A stretch of DNA of 39,755 bases from a virus: the IMG/VR virus record IMGVR_UViG_3300050821_005838, positions 1 to 39,755 of that record; one strand, 5' to 3'. Below the pieces are notes generated by a model, which worked only from the letters and a program-made list of their open reading frames with translations, made no database searches and was not told the DNA's origin. Position numbers and translations under genes: made by a program. This document shows, in pieces, positions 1-7,285 of the stretch. How positions within the stretch are numbered: the first letter of the stretch is position 1; the number at the start of each line of letters is the position of its first letter.

Positions 1-150
1 TTCTGCGCGAACCAGCCGTGTCCGACTGGATACCGGCCCTATGACGAGCACGGATGGTGCCCGGTCTGCCGCAGCCTTGCTGCGCCCTACCCGGACGGGC
101 GGCTAACCTGTCTTCGGTGTGAGTGGGAGGAGTCGCGATGCGCAAGCTGA
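1..150 (+). CDS. C-terminal fragment of a zinc-ribbon-like protein
   Basis: An open frame runs in from the left edge and stops at 148-150; its start is outside the window. The visible 49 residues contain spaced cysteine pairs (CPVC and CLRC), the layout of a small zinc ribbon. It overlaps the start of the next gene by 13 bases, so both probably belong to the mobilisation operon. Function is unknown. Confidence 0.5.
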   Translation, partial: FCANQPCPTGYRPYDEHGWCPVCRSLAAPYPDGRLTCLRCEWEESRCAS

Positions 151-515
151 TCGCCTTTTTCGCGGACATCCACGACCGCAAGGCCCAGATCCAGGGCGGC
201 ATCAAGCAGGTTTGCACCGGGGTGGCGATCGCCTTGCTGCCCCTCGCCGTGGGGTGCGTGTGGTGGGGCATCGGCATCCCGCTGCCGGATTTCGGCGGGC
301 TTGAACTTCTGGCCGTCCTCGCACTGATTGCGATTTACCCGTTTTGGATGGCCTTCTTTCTCGGGCTTGCGAAAAACGGCGTCCCGATGATCACCGGGCG
401 CAAGCCGACCAAGGCACTCGGCGGGGCCAAGTTCGGGACACGCAAAGTGATGGATAAGCTCGGCCACATCGGCGGATCGCGGCGGTCGAAGGTCTACCTC
501 GGGAGGATTCGGTGA
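138..515 (+). CDS. Membrane half of a split VirD4/TraG-like coupling protein
   Basis: A 125-residue protein. The ATG at 138 is chosen because GGGAGGAG lies 5 bases upstream; a GTG at 123 is possible but poorly placed. Two hydrophobic segments (about residues 24-45 and 55-78) are followed by a basic stretch with GGAKFGTRK and ending YLGRIR. VirD4/TraG coupling proteins carry two N-terminal membrane helices and then a short G-S-A-R-W-like stretch before the ATPase, so this gene matches that N-terminal portion alone. The rest is encoded by the next gene, which overlaps by GTGA. It would anchor the ATPase in the inner membrane at the secretion channel. The split interpretation is inference from gene order and length. 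Confidence 0.6.
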   Translation: MRKLIAFFADIHDRKAQIQGGIKQVCTGVAIALLPLAVGCVWWGIGIPLPDFGGLELLAVLALIAIYPFWMAFFLGLAKNGVPMITGRKPTKALGGAKFGTRKVMDKLGHIGGSRRSKVYLGRIR

Positions 516-1990
516 GCGACCACGTATCCTACGGCGGACCTGGGCACTATGTCGTCATCGGAGCCCCACGCTGCAACAAGACAGCGGGCATCCTGATTCC
601 GAACATCCTGTCGCTGGATGACCGCCCGCTAATCATTTTCAACGACTGTAGAGGTGAGATTTACGAGACGGTCATCCGGCACCGCAGAACCCGCGGACCT
701 TGCCTGCTGATCAATCCGCTCGGGCTGCGGGGCTACAAGTCCAGCGGCTTCAACCTGATGGTTGACCTCGACCCGAATAAGCCAAATTTCTATTCATCCG
801 GCCTCGCTTATGGCGAGGGCCTGATTGCTCGCCGACCGAACGATAACCAGCCGATTTTCAATCTTGGTGCGCAGACGCTTGTGTCCATTTTCGCGATGAT
901 GGCCAAGTTGGCATTTGGCGAAAAGGCATCGCACGCCAAGGTGCAGCAGATGATTGCGATGGCTCAGATCCCTGGCAAAAGCCCGAATCCCGAGGAGACA
1001 GACCCAACGAAAAGGATTCCCGGCGCGGCGTCGCGCCTGATTGAGATGGCTATGCAGGGCGACTATAGCCCTGATCCCGACCACGGAGCACCAAGCGCCT
1101 ATCCACAATATGACATCAGGAATGGCGGAAAACCGTTTGAGCCATTGCAACTATTGGCCACGCAATTCATGGCAAAGGCCGGGCAGGATAATCGGTTCTT
1201 TCAGGACCGCGTTGCGACGGCTCAAACTGAGATGGGCAAGCTATCTGATCCGCAGTTGATGGAGGATATGGCCAAAACGCCGAAATTCGGCGGTGTGCCG
1301 TTCGAATTCTCACGGATGCGCCAATACGCCGACCTGGATCGCAAGAAGGGCGTCTTCACTGTCTTTGTGATGATCCCGCCGAAGTTTTTCGTCACGCACG
1401 CGGTCTATATGCGGGCGCTGATCAACAATGCGATCAACTCCCTAATGGCCTCCGAGCCCGGTCCCGACACGCCGCTGACGCCGTTGATCATCATCGAAGA
1501 GATGGCCCAACTCGGGAAAATCGCGGCGGTCGAGAACTCCATCAACATGGCTGCCGGCAACGGGCTGCAATACATGATGGTGTTTCAGCAGCTCAGCAAG
1601 ATGCGGGACGCCTATGGCCAGGAGGGCGTCGGCACGATTCTCGACGCTTGCGACGTCAAGCTCTGCTTCTGTTCGGAGGACGGATACACCCAAGAATATA
1701 TGTCCAATCTCGGCGGGATGAAAGGCGAATGGGTCAAGAGCTTCCACGATGAGAGACCGGGCGTCTCGAAAACCGGGCAGTTCGCCAATCATACTCAACA
1801 GTCCGTCCCGCTGATCCGTCCGCAGGACATCCGCGACTTGAAGAAGGGCGAACTATTCGCATGGATCAAACATGCGCCGCCCGTCAAGCTCAGCGCGCCG
1901 GGCTACTTCGACACGGATGCATGGCCTGAACTGCGCGGGAAGTGGGACGTGAATTCGACATTGCCGATGAACCAGAGGAGTGCAGCATAA
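512..1990 (+). CDS. Type IV coupling protein ATPase (VirD4/TraG family), lacking its own membrane domain
   Basis: A 492-residue protein with a GTG start at 512, GGGAGG 5 bases upstream and a 4-base GTGA overlap with the membrane gene. Coupling proteins are hexameric ATPases that recruit the relaxase-DNA complex to a type IV secretion channel. The P-loop (residues 17-24) reads GAPRCNKT: the Lys and Thr are kept but the usual Gly before Lys is Asn. Walker B is LIIIEE (325-330) followed by AQLG, and a later FQQLSKM corresponds to the Gln-containing sensor region of the family. Family membership is fairly secure. The split and the altered P-loop are unusual. No secretion channel genes are visible in the window. 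Confidence 0.78.
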   Translation: MSDHVSYGGPGHYVVIGAPRCNKTAGILIPNILSLDDRPLIIFNDCRGEIYETVIRHRRTRGPCLLINPLGLRGYKSSGFNLMVDLDPNKPNFYSSGLAYGEGLIARRPNDNQPIFNLGAQTLVSIFAMMAKLAFGEKASHAKVQQMIAMAQIPGKSPNPEETDPTKRIPGAASRLIEMAMQGDYSPDPDHGAPSAYPQYDIRNGGKPFEPLQLLATQFMAKAGQDNRFFQDRVATAQTEMGKLSDPQLMEDMAKTPKFGGVPFEFSRMRQYADLDRKKGVFTVFVMIPPKFFVTHAVYMRALINNAINSLMASEPGPDTPLTPLIIIEEMAQLGKIAAVENSINMAAGNGLQYMMVFQQLSKMRDAYGQEGVGTILDACDVKLCFCSEDGYTQEYMSNLGGMKGEWVKSFHDERPGVSKTGQFANHTQQSVPLIRPQDIRDLKKGELFAWIKHAPPVKLSAPGYFDTDAWPELRGKWDVNSTLPMNQRSAA

Positions 1991-2115
1991 TGATCTCGAA
2001 TCTACTCGGAGTAGATCACGCAATAGTCTCGATGATACTCGGACTTATCACTGCTGGGATGTGGTTTGCCCGGCGCTGGGTGATTGCACGCAATCAGAAG
2101 AGGAGTGCAGCGTAA
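1990..2115 (+). CDS. Small single-pass membrane protein, 41 aa
   Basis: The ATG overlaps the coupling-protein stop (TAATG). One hydrophobic helix (about residues 11-27) is followed by a basic tail (RRWVIARNQKR). Its last codons and the following start repeat the junction after the coupling protein: both ORFs end in RSAA and both junctions read gaggagtgcagc-TAATG. This suggests the gene was inserted by duplication of that junction. No family recognised. Confidence 0.55.
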   Translation: MISNLLGVDHAIVSMILGLITAGMWFARRWVIARNQKRSAA

Positions 2116-2240
2116 TGTTCGGACTTGAACTGCTTGCCTTGGGAGGCTTGGGCGTTTCGGGTATTGGTTCGGATTGGGGCGCCTACACCCCACGCGAACA
2201 AGCAATGATAGATGCATCCGGTCCTGACGTTTATGGCTAA
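2115..2240 (+). CDS. Glycine-rich hydrophobic microprotein 1 (41 aa)
   Basis: Starts at a TAATG overlap with GAGGAG upstream. The N-terminus MFGLELLALGGLGVSG is hydrophobic and glycine-rich; the C-terminal half is polar with WGAY and VYG. The start MFGLELL is shared with the next microprotein at 2256. First recognisable member of the tandem array. Function unknown; a membrane-associated peptide is plausible from the composition. Confidence 0.6.
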   Translation: MFGLELLALGGLGVSGIGSDWGAYTPREQAMIDASGPDVYG

Positions 2241-2255
2241 CAGAGGAGACGGACG

Positions 2256-2351
2256 ATGTTTGGACTCGAGCTTTTGTTTTTGGGCTGCGTGGGTGCCGTA
2301 CCGCTGGCGATGCAGGATGACGCGAAATACGACAATTATCCGTCTTATTGA
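2256..2351 (+). CDS. Glycine-rich hydrophobic microprotein 2 (31 aa)
   Basis: AGAGGAGACGGACG precedes the ATG. It begins MFGLELLFLGCVGAVP, nearly the same start as the microprotein at 2115, then turns polar and tyrosine-rich (YDNYPSY). The shared start with a divergent tail points to paralogy within the array. Confidence 0.55.
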   Translation: MFGLELLFLGCVGAVPLAMQDDAKYDNYPSY

Positions 2352-2355
2352 CTAA

Positions 2356-2375
2356 CCGCCGCGTGACGGCCTCAC
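2356..2375 (+). repeat. Leader repeat copy 1 (small hairpin GCCG-CGTGA-CGGC)
   Basis: The 20-mer CCGCCGCGTGACGGCCTCAC, identical to 16674-16693 and differing only at its two end bases from 2570-2589. A GCCG/CGGC stem encloses a CGTGA loop. In each case the repeat lies just upstream of the ribosome binding site of a short ORF. A degenerate fourth copy lies at about 2838-2870. Confidence 0.7.
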
Positions 2376-2392
2376 ATACACGGGGATGAGCC

Positions 2393-2470
2393 ATGGAAAA
2401 CATCTGGACGATGATGGGCGGGATGGGCGCTGCCCACGGAATCGAGAACGTGTGGGGTTACGGCTACTAA
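2393..2470 (+). CDS. Glycine-rich microprotein 3 (25 aa)
   Basis: Follows leader repeat copy 1; GGGGATGAGCC precedes the ATG. The protein is rich in Met and Gly at the start (MENIWTMMGGMGAAHG) and ends WGYGY, an aromatic-glycine tail like that of neighbouring microproteins. Weaker start signal than its neighbours. Confidence 0.45.
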   Translation: MENIWTMMGGMGAAHGIENVWGYGY

Positions 2471-2482
2471 AGGAGAGAAACG

Positions 2483-2569
2483 ATGGAGCTGATAGCTTTG
2501 ATGTGCGGTGCTGGTGCCGGGGCTGCGGCCATTAACGCCAGCGAAGGCAGCTACCAATATGTAGGTTGA
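2483..2569 (+). CDS. Glycine-rich hydrophobic microprotein 4 (28 aa)
   Basis: AAGGAGAGAAACG precedes the ATG. It starts MELIALMCGAGAGAAA, shared with the next microprotein (MELIALM), then a polar tail with SYQYVG. Alanine-glycine repeats could pack as a short membrane helix. Confidence 0.58.
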   Translation: MELIALMCGAGAGAAAINASEGSYQYVG

Positions 2570-2589
2570 TCGCCGCGTGACGGCCTCAT
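2570..2589 (+). repeat. Leader repeat copy 2
   Basis: Eighteen of 20 bases match copies 1 and 3, and the GCCG-CGTGA-CGGC hairpin core is kept. It sits between microproteins 4 and 5 and is followed by GCGCAACGAAGGAGAG, closely matching what follows copy 3 (GCACAACAGAGGAG). The repeat therefore appears to travel with a ribosome binding site. Confidence 0.7.
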
Positions 2590-2610
2590 GCGCAACGAAG
2601 GAGAGATAAT

Positions 2611-2727
2611 ATGGAACTGATAGCTTTGATGCTGGGTGGCGGCTGTGCCGCTGCTGGCTGTGCCAATGGGGGGCAAGGTCTCTTCAATGAAGGCTGCGGC
2701 TTGGGCGGGGAAGGCGCATCAGGCTAA
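2611..2727 (+). CDS. Glycine/cysteine-rich microprotein 5 (38 aa)
   Basis: GAAGGAGAGATAAT precedes the ATG. Starts MELIALMLGGGCAAAG and holds three cysteines (12, 17, 29) among many glycines. Its first seven residues are identical to those of the microprotein at 2483, the clearest paralogy in the array. Confidence 0.58.
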   Translation: MELIALMLGGGCAAAGCANGGQGLFNEGCGLGGEGASG

Positions 2728-2742
2728 CGAAGGAGAGATGCC

Positions 2743-2838
2743 ATGGAAGCGATACTTTTGCTGCTCGGTGCTGGCGCCATAGGTGTTGGCGCTGGTCACG
2801 CTTTGAGCGGTGGTGAGGAAGGTCAATCCCAAGGATAA
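2743..2838 (+). CDS. Glycine-rich hydrophobic microprotein 6 (31 aa)
   Basis: GAAGGAGAGATGCC precedes the ATG. Starts MEAILLLLGAGAIGVGAG, then a polar GGEEGQSQG tail. Its small-residue spacing resembles a glycine zipper, as in the other members. Confidence 0.57.
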   Translation: MEAILLLLGAGAIGVGAGHALSGGEEGQSQG

Positions 2839-2876
2839 CCGATGCGTAACGGTGATCGACAACAAGGAGAGCGACA

Positions 2877-2948
2877 ATGACTGAATTGATTGAATATGAA
2901 CAGGAGCGACTTCAGAACCCGTGGTCGACGTCCTCGGGCTTGTTCTGA
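2877..2948 (+). CDS. Short acidic ORF, 23 aa
   Basis: CAAGGAGAGCGACA precedes the ATG and a degenerate leader repeat lies upstream. The product is polar (MTELIEYEQERLQNPW) and unlike the glycine-rich peptides, although MTELI resembles their MELI start. Its stop overlaps the next ATG (TGATG), so it may serve translational coupling. Confidence 0.42.
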   Translation: MTELIEYEQERLQNPWSTSSGLF

Positions 2949-3193
2949 TGCTGCGATTTCTTCTGCTGATCTTCTCTCTGTCGTGTTGGGCGGCATGCGG
3001 CCTTGTTGAACCGCTGCCGTTCCACACGCCGTATTTCGACATCAGCAATATCTGGGCGGTGCTGTTCATCCTGTCCGGCGCAGAACTGGCACGTCCCTGG
3101 ATCATGAGCGGCTACAAGACGTCCAAGCCGTTTAACTGGCCCTCACGCAGCCAGCCGAAGACGATGGATTTCGACGATCCGGAGACGATGTGA
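2948..3193 (+). CDS. Small membrane protein, 81 aa
   Basis: The ATG at 2948 overlaps the preceding stop (TGATG); an in-frame GTG at 2921 would add 9 residues. Two hydrophobic segments (about 2-18 and 36-53) are followed by a soluble basic then acidic tail. The operon position between microproteins and relaxase suggests a link to DNA transfer. No family recognised. Confidence 0.6.
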   Translation: MLRFLLLIFSLSCWAACGLVEPLPFHTPYFDISNIWAVLFILSGAELARPWIMSGYKTSKPFNWPSRSQPKTMDFDDPETM

Positions 3194-3402
3194 TGATACG
3201 CGCGATCCTGAATTACTTCCGGCCCGACCGAGGCCCGACTTTTGGACCCTGCACATTTTGCGGAGGTATAGGGAAGACGCCGATCCATTATGATGACGAC
3301 AAATATCGGACGGCTTGGATCGAAAGCGACGACATCCCTCTGAGGGATTGGAAAATATGCCCATGCCCGATTTGTGGAGGCGCAGGTGCATTCGCCCACT
3401 GA
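3193..3402 (+). CDS. Zinc-binding protein with two CxxCxGxG motifs, 69 aa
   Basis: Starts at a TGATG overlap (an alternative GTG at 3190). It contains CTFCGGIG near the middle and CPICGGAG near the C-terminus, two copies of the CxxCxGxG motif known from the DnaJ zinc domain. There is no J domain. It may act as a small zinc-stabilised protein-binding module. Ends 8 bases before the relaxase start. Confidence 0.6.
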   Translation: MIRAILNYFRPDRGPTFGPCTFCGGIGKTPIHYDDDKYRTAWIESDDIPLRDWKICPCPICGGAGAFAH

Positions 3403-3410
3403 GGTGATGC

Positions 3411-6400
3411 TTGATCGTCAAATCCGGACGGGGCAAGGGGCTAAGCGGCGCCGTTCGCTACATCACCGGCGAGGGAAATCTGGAAGACGGGACTCGCATC
3501 ACTCTCGCACCGGGGCAGGAGAGTCGCGTCGATCTGCTCGGTGGTCAGAATTTAGGGTTAGAGCTTGAAGACTTCCGGCAGATGGGGCTTGAAGACAAAG
3601 ATTTTGCCGAGTTTGCCCGCCGCCAGATGGAGTTCACCGCCCGCCCCGAAATCCAGGGCGACAAAAACTTTTATGCCGCCAAGGACGCACTGCATTTCAA
3701 TTTGAATTGGGCCAAGGGCGAGCAGCCGACCCGAGAGCAGCAACTGGAAGCAGCCAAGGACTATCTCAAGGCCATCGGCTTAGAGAAGGCGCAGGCCGTC
3801 ATCGTCGCGCATGTCGACCGCCAGGTCGATCGCAAGGGAAATCCGCGCGCCATCCACGTCCACGGCGTCGCCCAAATGGTCGATCGAGAGACCGGCATGG
3901 CCTATGACGATCGCAATCGCGGTTTCCGCGAACGGCACTGGGGGGTCGATTACGAGGAGCGGATGCTCAAGGAGCAGAACTGGCCAATTCCGAAGGCCAA
4001 CCAGTGGCGGCATGATCAGCGCGCGGTGACCCGCGGCCAGCCAGATTACGAGAAACTGCTCGACATCCTGGGAAAGAACGAGTCGGCAATCACAAAATTT
4101 CGGGTCGAGAACGCGATGGCCTTCGGCGGCCACGTCGAGCCGCAGCACCTAGCGGCGCAACGCGAGAACTTCGTCAAGCACAACAATATGCAACGCCTCG
4201 CCAACTATCCGAACGGCGCTGACGCGGCCTATGCCACCCAGGAGACGATCGCCCAGGAACGCCGGATCATGGGCATGGCCAAGCAACTCCATGCCCAGAC
4301 CGGATTTGAGGTGCCCGACCACATCCTCGACGAGGTGGCGAAGCGGCACGGTCTCGACGACGAGCAGAAAACCTCGATGCGGCATCTGACCCGCGACAAC
4401 GGGTTTTCGATCCAGACCGGAAATGCGGGCACGGGAAAGAGCCATGTCACCAACAAAGCCGTGCGCGACGCCTATGAGGCGATGGGCCGCGACGTCTCGG
4501 GTGGAGGATTCACAAATAATATCGCGTTACAGATGAAACATGACGGGATGCTGCGAGCGAACACGCTCGACTATTGGAAGACAAGGTTGGACTTTGAGAA
4601 GCCAGACGCGCCAGAACCGATTCTCAAGCGAGGCAGTGTGTTCGTTTTCGACGAGGGTGGCCAGGTCAAGAATGAGCACTTCGAGTCGCTCTACAATCAT
4701 CTCCATGCGCGCGGCGTGAAGGTCATCCTAAGCGGCGATCCGAAGCAGATGGCATCCATCGAGAAGGGCGCGATGATGGACGTCCATGTCCGTCAGTTCG
4801 GCACCTCGGTGCTGTCCAAAGTCTACCGCCATCCCGAAAAGCAACAGCATTGGGACGATATGGCCGAGGGCACAAAGGCCAAATCCCAGAGCAAAGCGGA
4901 GGAAAAATGGAAACAGGCCATCGAAGGATTCCGGGGTCGCGGCGAAATCCACTGGTTCGACTCCACCGAAGAGGCCATCGAGGGCATCGCCAAGCAGCAC
5001 GCCCAAGACCACAAGGAGCGCCCGGATCGGACGCAGTTGATGCTCGGCACCACCAACGACGAGGTTCTAAAACTCAACGAGGCGGTGATCGCCCTGCAGA
5101 AAGAGAACGGCACGCGTGGGCCAGAAATCCTGATCGAGACATCGAGGGGACTCCGCGCCTATGCGGTCGGCGACCGGATCACGCTAAAGGACAACCATCC
5201 TGACGTAAAAGAGAAGCGCAAGGGATTTGCGAACGGCGCACTCGGAAACCTCATCGGCCTACAGCCCGAGGCCGATGGCCGCCACCGCATGACCGTCGAT
5301 CTCGATCGACCGAAGGGCGCACAGCGGCGCGTGTTTTCGTTCTTTCCAGGTCTCAACAAGGATGCCGGCGAGATCGACACCGACCACGGCTGGGCCGGGA
5401 CCAATTACAAAGCCCAGGGTAAGACGATCGACTTCGTCTATCCGCTGCACAACCCCATCGCCAAACGGAACACGGCCTACGTTGCGATGACCCGCGACAA
5501 GGCGACGGTCTTTCTCGGCGTCGCGCGGGAGACGACTGGCGGCTATCGGGGCCTCATCGAGCAGATGTCCCACGGCGGGCCGAAGCGCGCGGCGCACAGC
5601 TACTTCATGAAGGATGAACAATCCACACAACCAGAGCGACTTATTCAAAAACAGGAGGAAGTAATGGCTAAGACTGAGACCCCCGATGAAACGCTTAAGC
5701 GGTTTGGATTCCCCGAGGATGACGTCAAAGGCATCGACACTGGCGTTAAACGCCACACTGTGGAGATGTTGCGCAAGTCCTATCCAAACGGATTTACGCC
5801 GAGACAGGAACCGAAGCCAACTAAAGAACATCAGCCGCGCGTCAAGATACTCGGATGGGAGTTTGGAGAATCCGGCCGTAAAGCGCGCGGGACCGACGGG
5901 CTCTACAAGGCCGCAGAAGACGAATTTTCCAAGTTTATAAATATCGCAGCCAGCCTACGCGACAAAGATATTCCACAAAAGACTTATGATTCCATGAAGG
6001 AAGAATATTTCCGCAAGACGACTCCGGAGCATCGCAAGCGGATGGATAAAATTCTTGATAGAGTCGACAAAGGCGAGGAATGGAAACAACGCGATCGGCA
6101 GATGCCGCAAGAGCAACCGCAAGCCAAACATGAGCCGAAGCCATCGCCAAGGCCCGGTGCCCTTCATGGCGACGACCCGCGAATCCCGCTTACCCGCGAA
6201 CAAGAGCATGAACGAGCAAAGAACGGCTTGAGTCGAGCGGCACAGAAAAATCTTGACGAGTTCACTGATGCTTGGCGCAAGCAGTCGCGGGAAGAAAACC
6301 GCGCACCAGCCACGAACCAACAGGAGTCGAAGCGTGGATGGTCAGTGAACGACATCCCCGGCAGCCGCATCATCAGAGGAACGGCACGCAAGATTGAATC

Positions 6401-6812
6401 AATAACCGACAATCTTGAAGAAAAGCTTCGGGAAAAGTGGAATCACCATGTGGCAAACCCGGTGCGCTATAAGACCGACAAAGTGCTTGATCCGGTCAGG
6501 AATCTTCTCAAGCAATCGGAGCAGCAGAAAGAGCGCGACGCAAAGCGCGAGGAGAAGAAGGCCGCCACGCGGGGGCCGGAAACCGGCAATGGTCTGACAA
6601 GGGATACGACCGTAGCCACGATGACGCGAGTCAAAGATGATGTCGACCGCGCATTTCGTCCCGCACTGCCGGTGCAATCAAAACAGGATAAGACCCTGAC
6701 GGCCGCCCCTGGTCAATCGGCCGATAAGGGTCAGGAATCACGACTGGCCTCTGCAAAGCATAATCTACCGAGAGATCAGGGGCACTCTGGTGGCTCGGGG
6801 CTGGGGATGTGA
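3411..6812 (+). CDS. Relaxase (VirD2-like nuclease) fused to RecD-like helicase
   Basis: 1133 residues from a TTG at 3411, supported by GAGGTG upstream and by the protein beginning directly with MIVKSGRGKGLSG. It would nick the transfer origin, remain attached to the 5' end and unwind DNA for transfer. The N-terminal domain shows candidate tyrosine Y17, ALHFN (94-98), AHVD with H134, and HVHG with H149/H151, matching the relaxase three-histidine metal site. The helicase part has Walker A GNAGTGKS (337-344), DE box FVFDEGG (411-417), SGDPKQ (441-446) and a UvrD-like C-terminal motif with AMTRDK (about 692-697). Residues from about 760 are charged, helical and low-complexity, probably a protein-interaction tail. 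This nuclease-helicase architecture is typical of conjugative elements, not phages. No transfer origin could be identified. Confidence 0.85.
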   Translation: MIVKSGRGKGLSGAVRYITGEGNLEDGTRITLAPGQESRVDLLGGQNLGLELEDFRQMGLEDKDFAEFARRQMEFTARPEIQGDKNFYAAKDALHFNLNWAKGEQPTREQQLEAAKDYLKAIGLEKAQAVIVAHVDRQVDRKGNPRAIHVHGVAQMVDRETGMAYDDRNRGFRERHWGVDYEERMLKEQNWPIPKANQWRHDQRAVTRGQPDYEKLLDILGKNESAITKFRVENAMAFGGHVEPQHLAAQRENFVKHNNMQRLANYPNGADAAYATQETIAQERRIMGMAKQLHAQTGFEVPDHILDEVAKRHGLDDEQKTSMRHLTRDNGFSIQTGNAGTGKSHVTNKAVRDAYEAMGRDVSGGGFTNNIALQMKHDGMLRANTLDYWKTRLDFEKPDAPEPILKRGSVFVFDEGGQVKNEHFESLYNHLHARGVKVILSGDPKQMASIEKGAMMDVHVRQFGTSVLSKVYRHPEKQQHWDDMAEGTKAKSQSKAEEKWKQAIEGFRGRGEIHWFDSTEEAIEGIAKQHAQDHKERPDRTQLMLGTTNDEVLKLNEAVIALQKENGTRGPEILIETSRGLRAYAVGDRITLKDNHPDVKEKRKGFANGALGNLIGLQPEADGRHRMTVDLDRPKGAQRRVFSFFPGLNKDAGEIDTDHGWAGTNYKAQGKTIDFVYPLHNPIAKRNTAYVAMTRDKATVFLGVARETTGGYRGLIEQMSHGGPKRAAHSYFMKDEQSTQPERLIQKQEEVMAKTETPDETLKRFGFPEDDVKGIDTGVKRHTVEMLRKSYPNGFTPRQEPKPTKEHQPRVKILGWEFGESGRKARGTDGLYKAAEDEFSKFINIAASLRDKDIPQKTYDSMKEEYFRKTTPEHRKRMDKILDRVDKGEEWKQRDRQMPQEQPQAKHEPKPSPRPGALHGDDPRIPLTREQEHERAKNGLSRAAQKNLDEFTDAWRKQSREENRAPATNQQESKRGWSVNDIPGSRIIRGTARKIESITDNLEEKLREKWNHHVANPVRYKTDKVLDPVRNLLKQSEQQKERDAKREEKKAATRGPETGNGLTRDTTVATMTRVKDDVDRAFRPALPVQSKQDKTLTAAPGQSADKGQESRLASAKHNLPRDQGHSGGSGLGM

Positions 6813-6957
6813 CGAAAACCTCCGCGACCGGCGCGGTCACGGAGGCTCTCCGGAATCCATGTTTTGCGCCCCAGAGCAGGAATGCCGCGCCGAGGATACA
6901 GATCCCCAACGCAATGAAAACGTTCGGGGGGCTCTTCTTTCCTTTGGGGAATGCCAT
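6631..6957 (-). CDS. Small membrane protein, 108-codon frame running through a terminator
   Basis: Starts at a TGATG overlap with the upstream gene, so the start is credible. A basic N-terminus (MAFPKGKK) precedes one membrane helix (about residues 13-30). After residue about 37 the frame crosses a strong minus-strand terminator (6819-6845) and then runs antisense to the last 180 bases of the relaxase gene. The distal part is probably not native coding sequence. The gene may have lost its original 3' end at the mosaic boundary with the mobilisation module. Confidence 0.45.
   Translation of the reverse strand: MAFPKGKKSPPNVFIALGICILGAAFLLWGAKHGFRRASVTAPVAEVFVTSPAPSHQSAPDLSVDYALQRPVVIPDPYRPIDQGRPSGSYPVLIAPAVRDEMRGRHHL
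6819..6845 (-). terminator. Hairpin terminator between relaxase and minus-strand operon
   Basis: Stem CCTCCG-x-GACC / GGTC-x-CGGAGG with a 5-base loop. Read on the minus strand it is followed by TTTTC, the form of an intrinsic terminator. It begins 6 bases after the relaxase stop, so it may also slow plus-strand transcription. It lies inside the 108-codon minus-strand frame at 6631-6957. Confidence 0.6.
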
Positions 6958-7196
6958 CAGTCATCCACATTGATTTCGATGGTATCGATGAAAGCGCCGA
7001 GTTCAGGCTCTGGCGGCGGGTCCTTGCGCCATTCAATATCCTCGAACGAATCCAAGAAATCCATGGCCGCGAGATCGTAATTGTCTGCATCAGCGACTCG
7101 CCGTATTAGCTTTTGGAGTTCTGGAGGCAGTCGCCCATAAAGGCCGTCTAGCTCGCCCGGTTCGATCGTCATGCTCAAAAAATCTTCTCGCGTCAT
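6957..7196 (-). CDS. Acidic small protein, 79 aa
   Basis: The ATG at 7196 is chosen for its GGGAGTGATCCG leader and 4-base ATGA overlap with the upstream 30-codon ORF. The product is acidic and helical (MTREDFLSMTIEPGE, then LPPELQKLIRR) with a proline-rich PPPEPE stretch. No family recognised. Confidence 0.6.
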   Translation of the reverse strand: MTREDFLSMTIEPGELDGLYGRLPPELQKLIRRVADADNYDLAAMDFLDSFEDIEWRKDPPPEPELGAFIDTIEINVDD

Positions 7197-7285
7197 CGGA
7201 TCACTCCCGTGAAATAGACGAGTAGTGTCGTCAGAATCCCGGCCATAGTCAGCCAGCAGAACATCCAATTGATGTGTCGCTCCAT
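7193..7285 (-). CDS. Membrane microprotein, 30 aa
   Basis: AGAAGGAGGCGATA lies upstream of the ATG. The start overlaps the HNH stop (TAATG) and the stop overlaps the next start (ATGA), so it is locked into the operon. One hydrophobic helix covers most of the peptide (WMFCWLTMAGILTTLLVYF). Confidence 0.58.
   Translation of the reverse strand: MERHINWMFCWLTMAGILTTLLVYFTGVIR

Noticed and set aside
5259-5831. 190-codon minus-strand frame inside the relaxase gene
   Set aside because: It lies wholly opposite a well-supported helicase domain and shows no start signal or motif.
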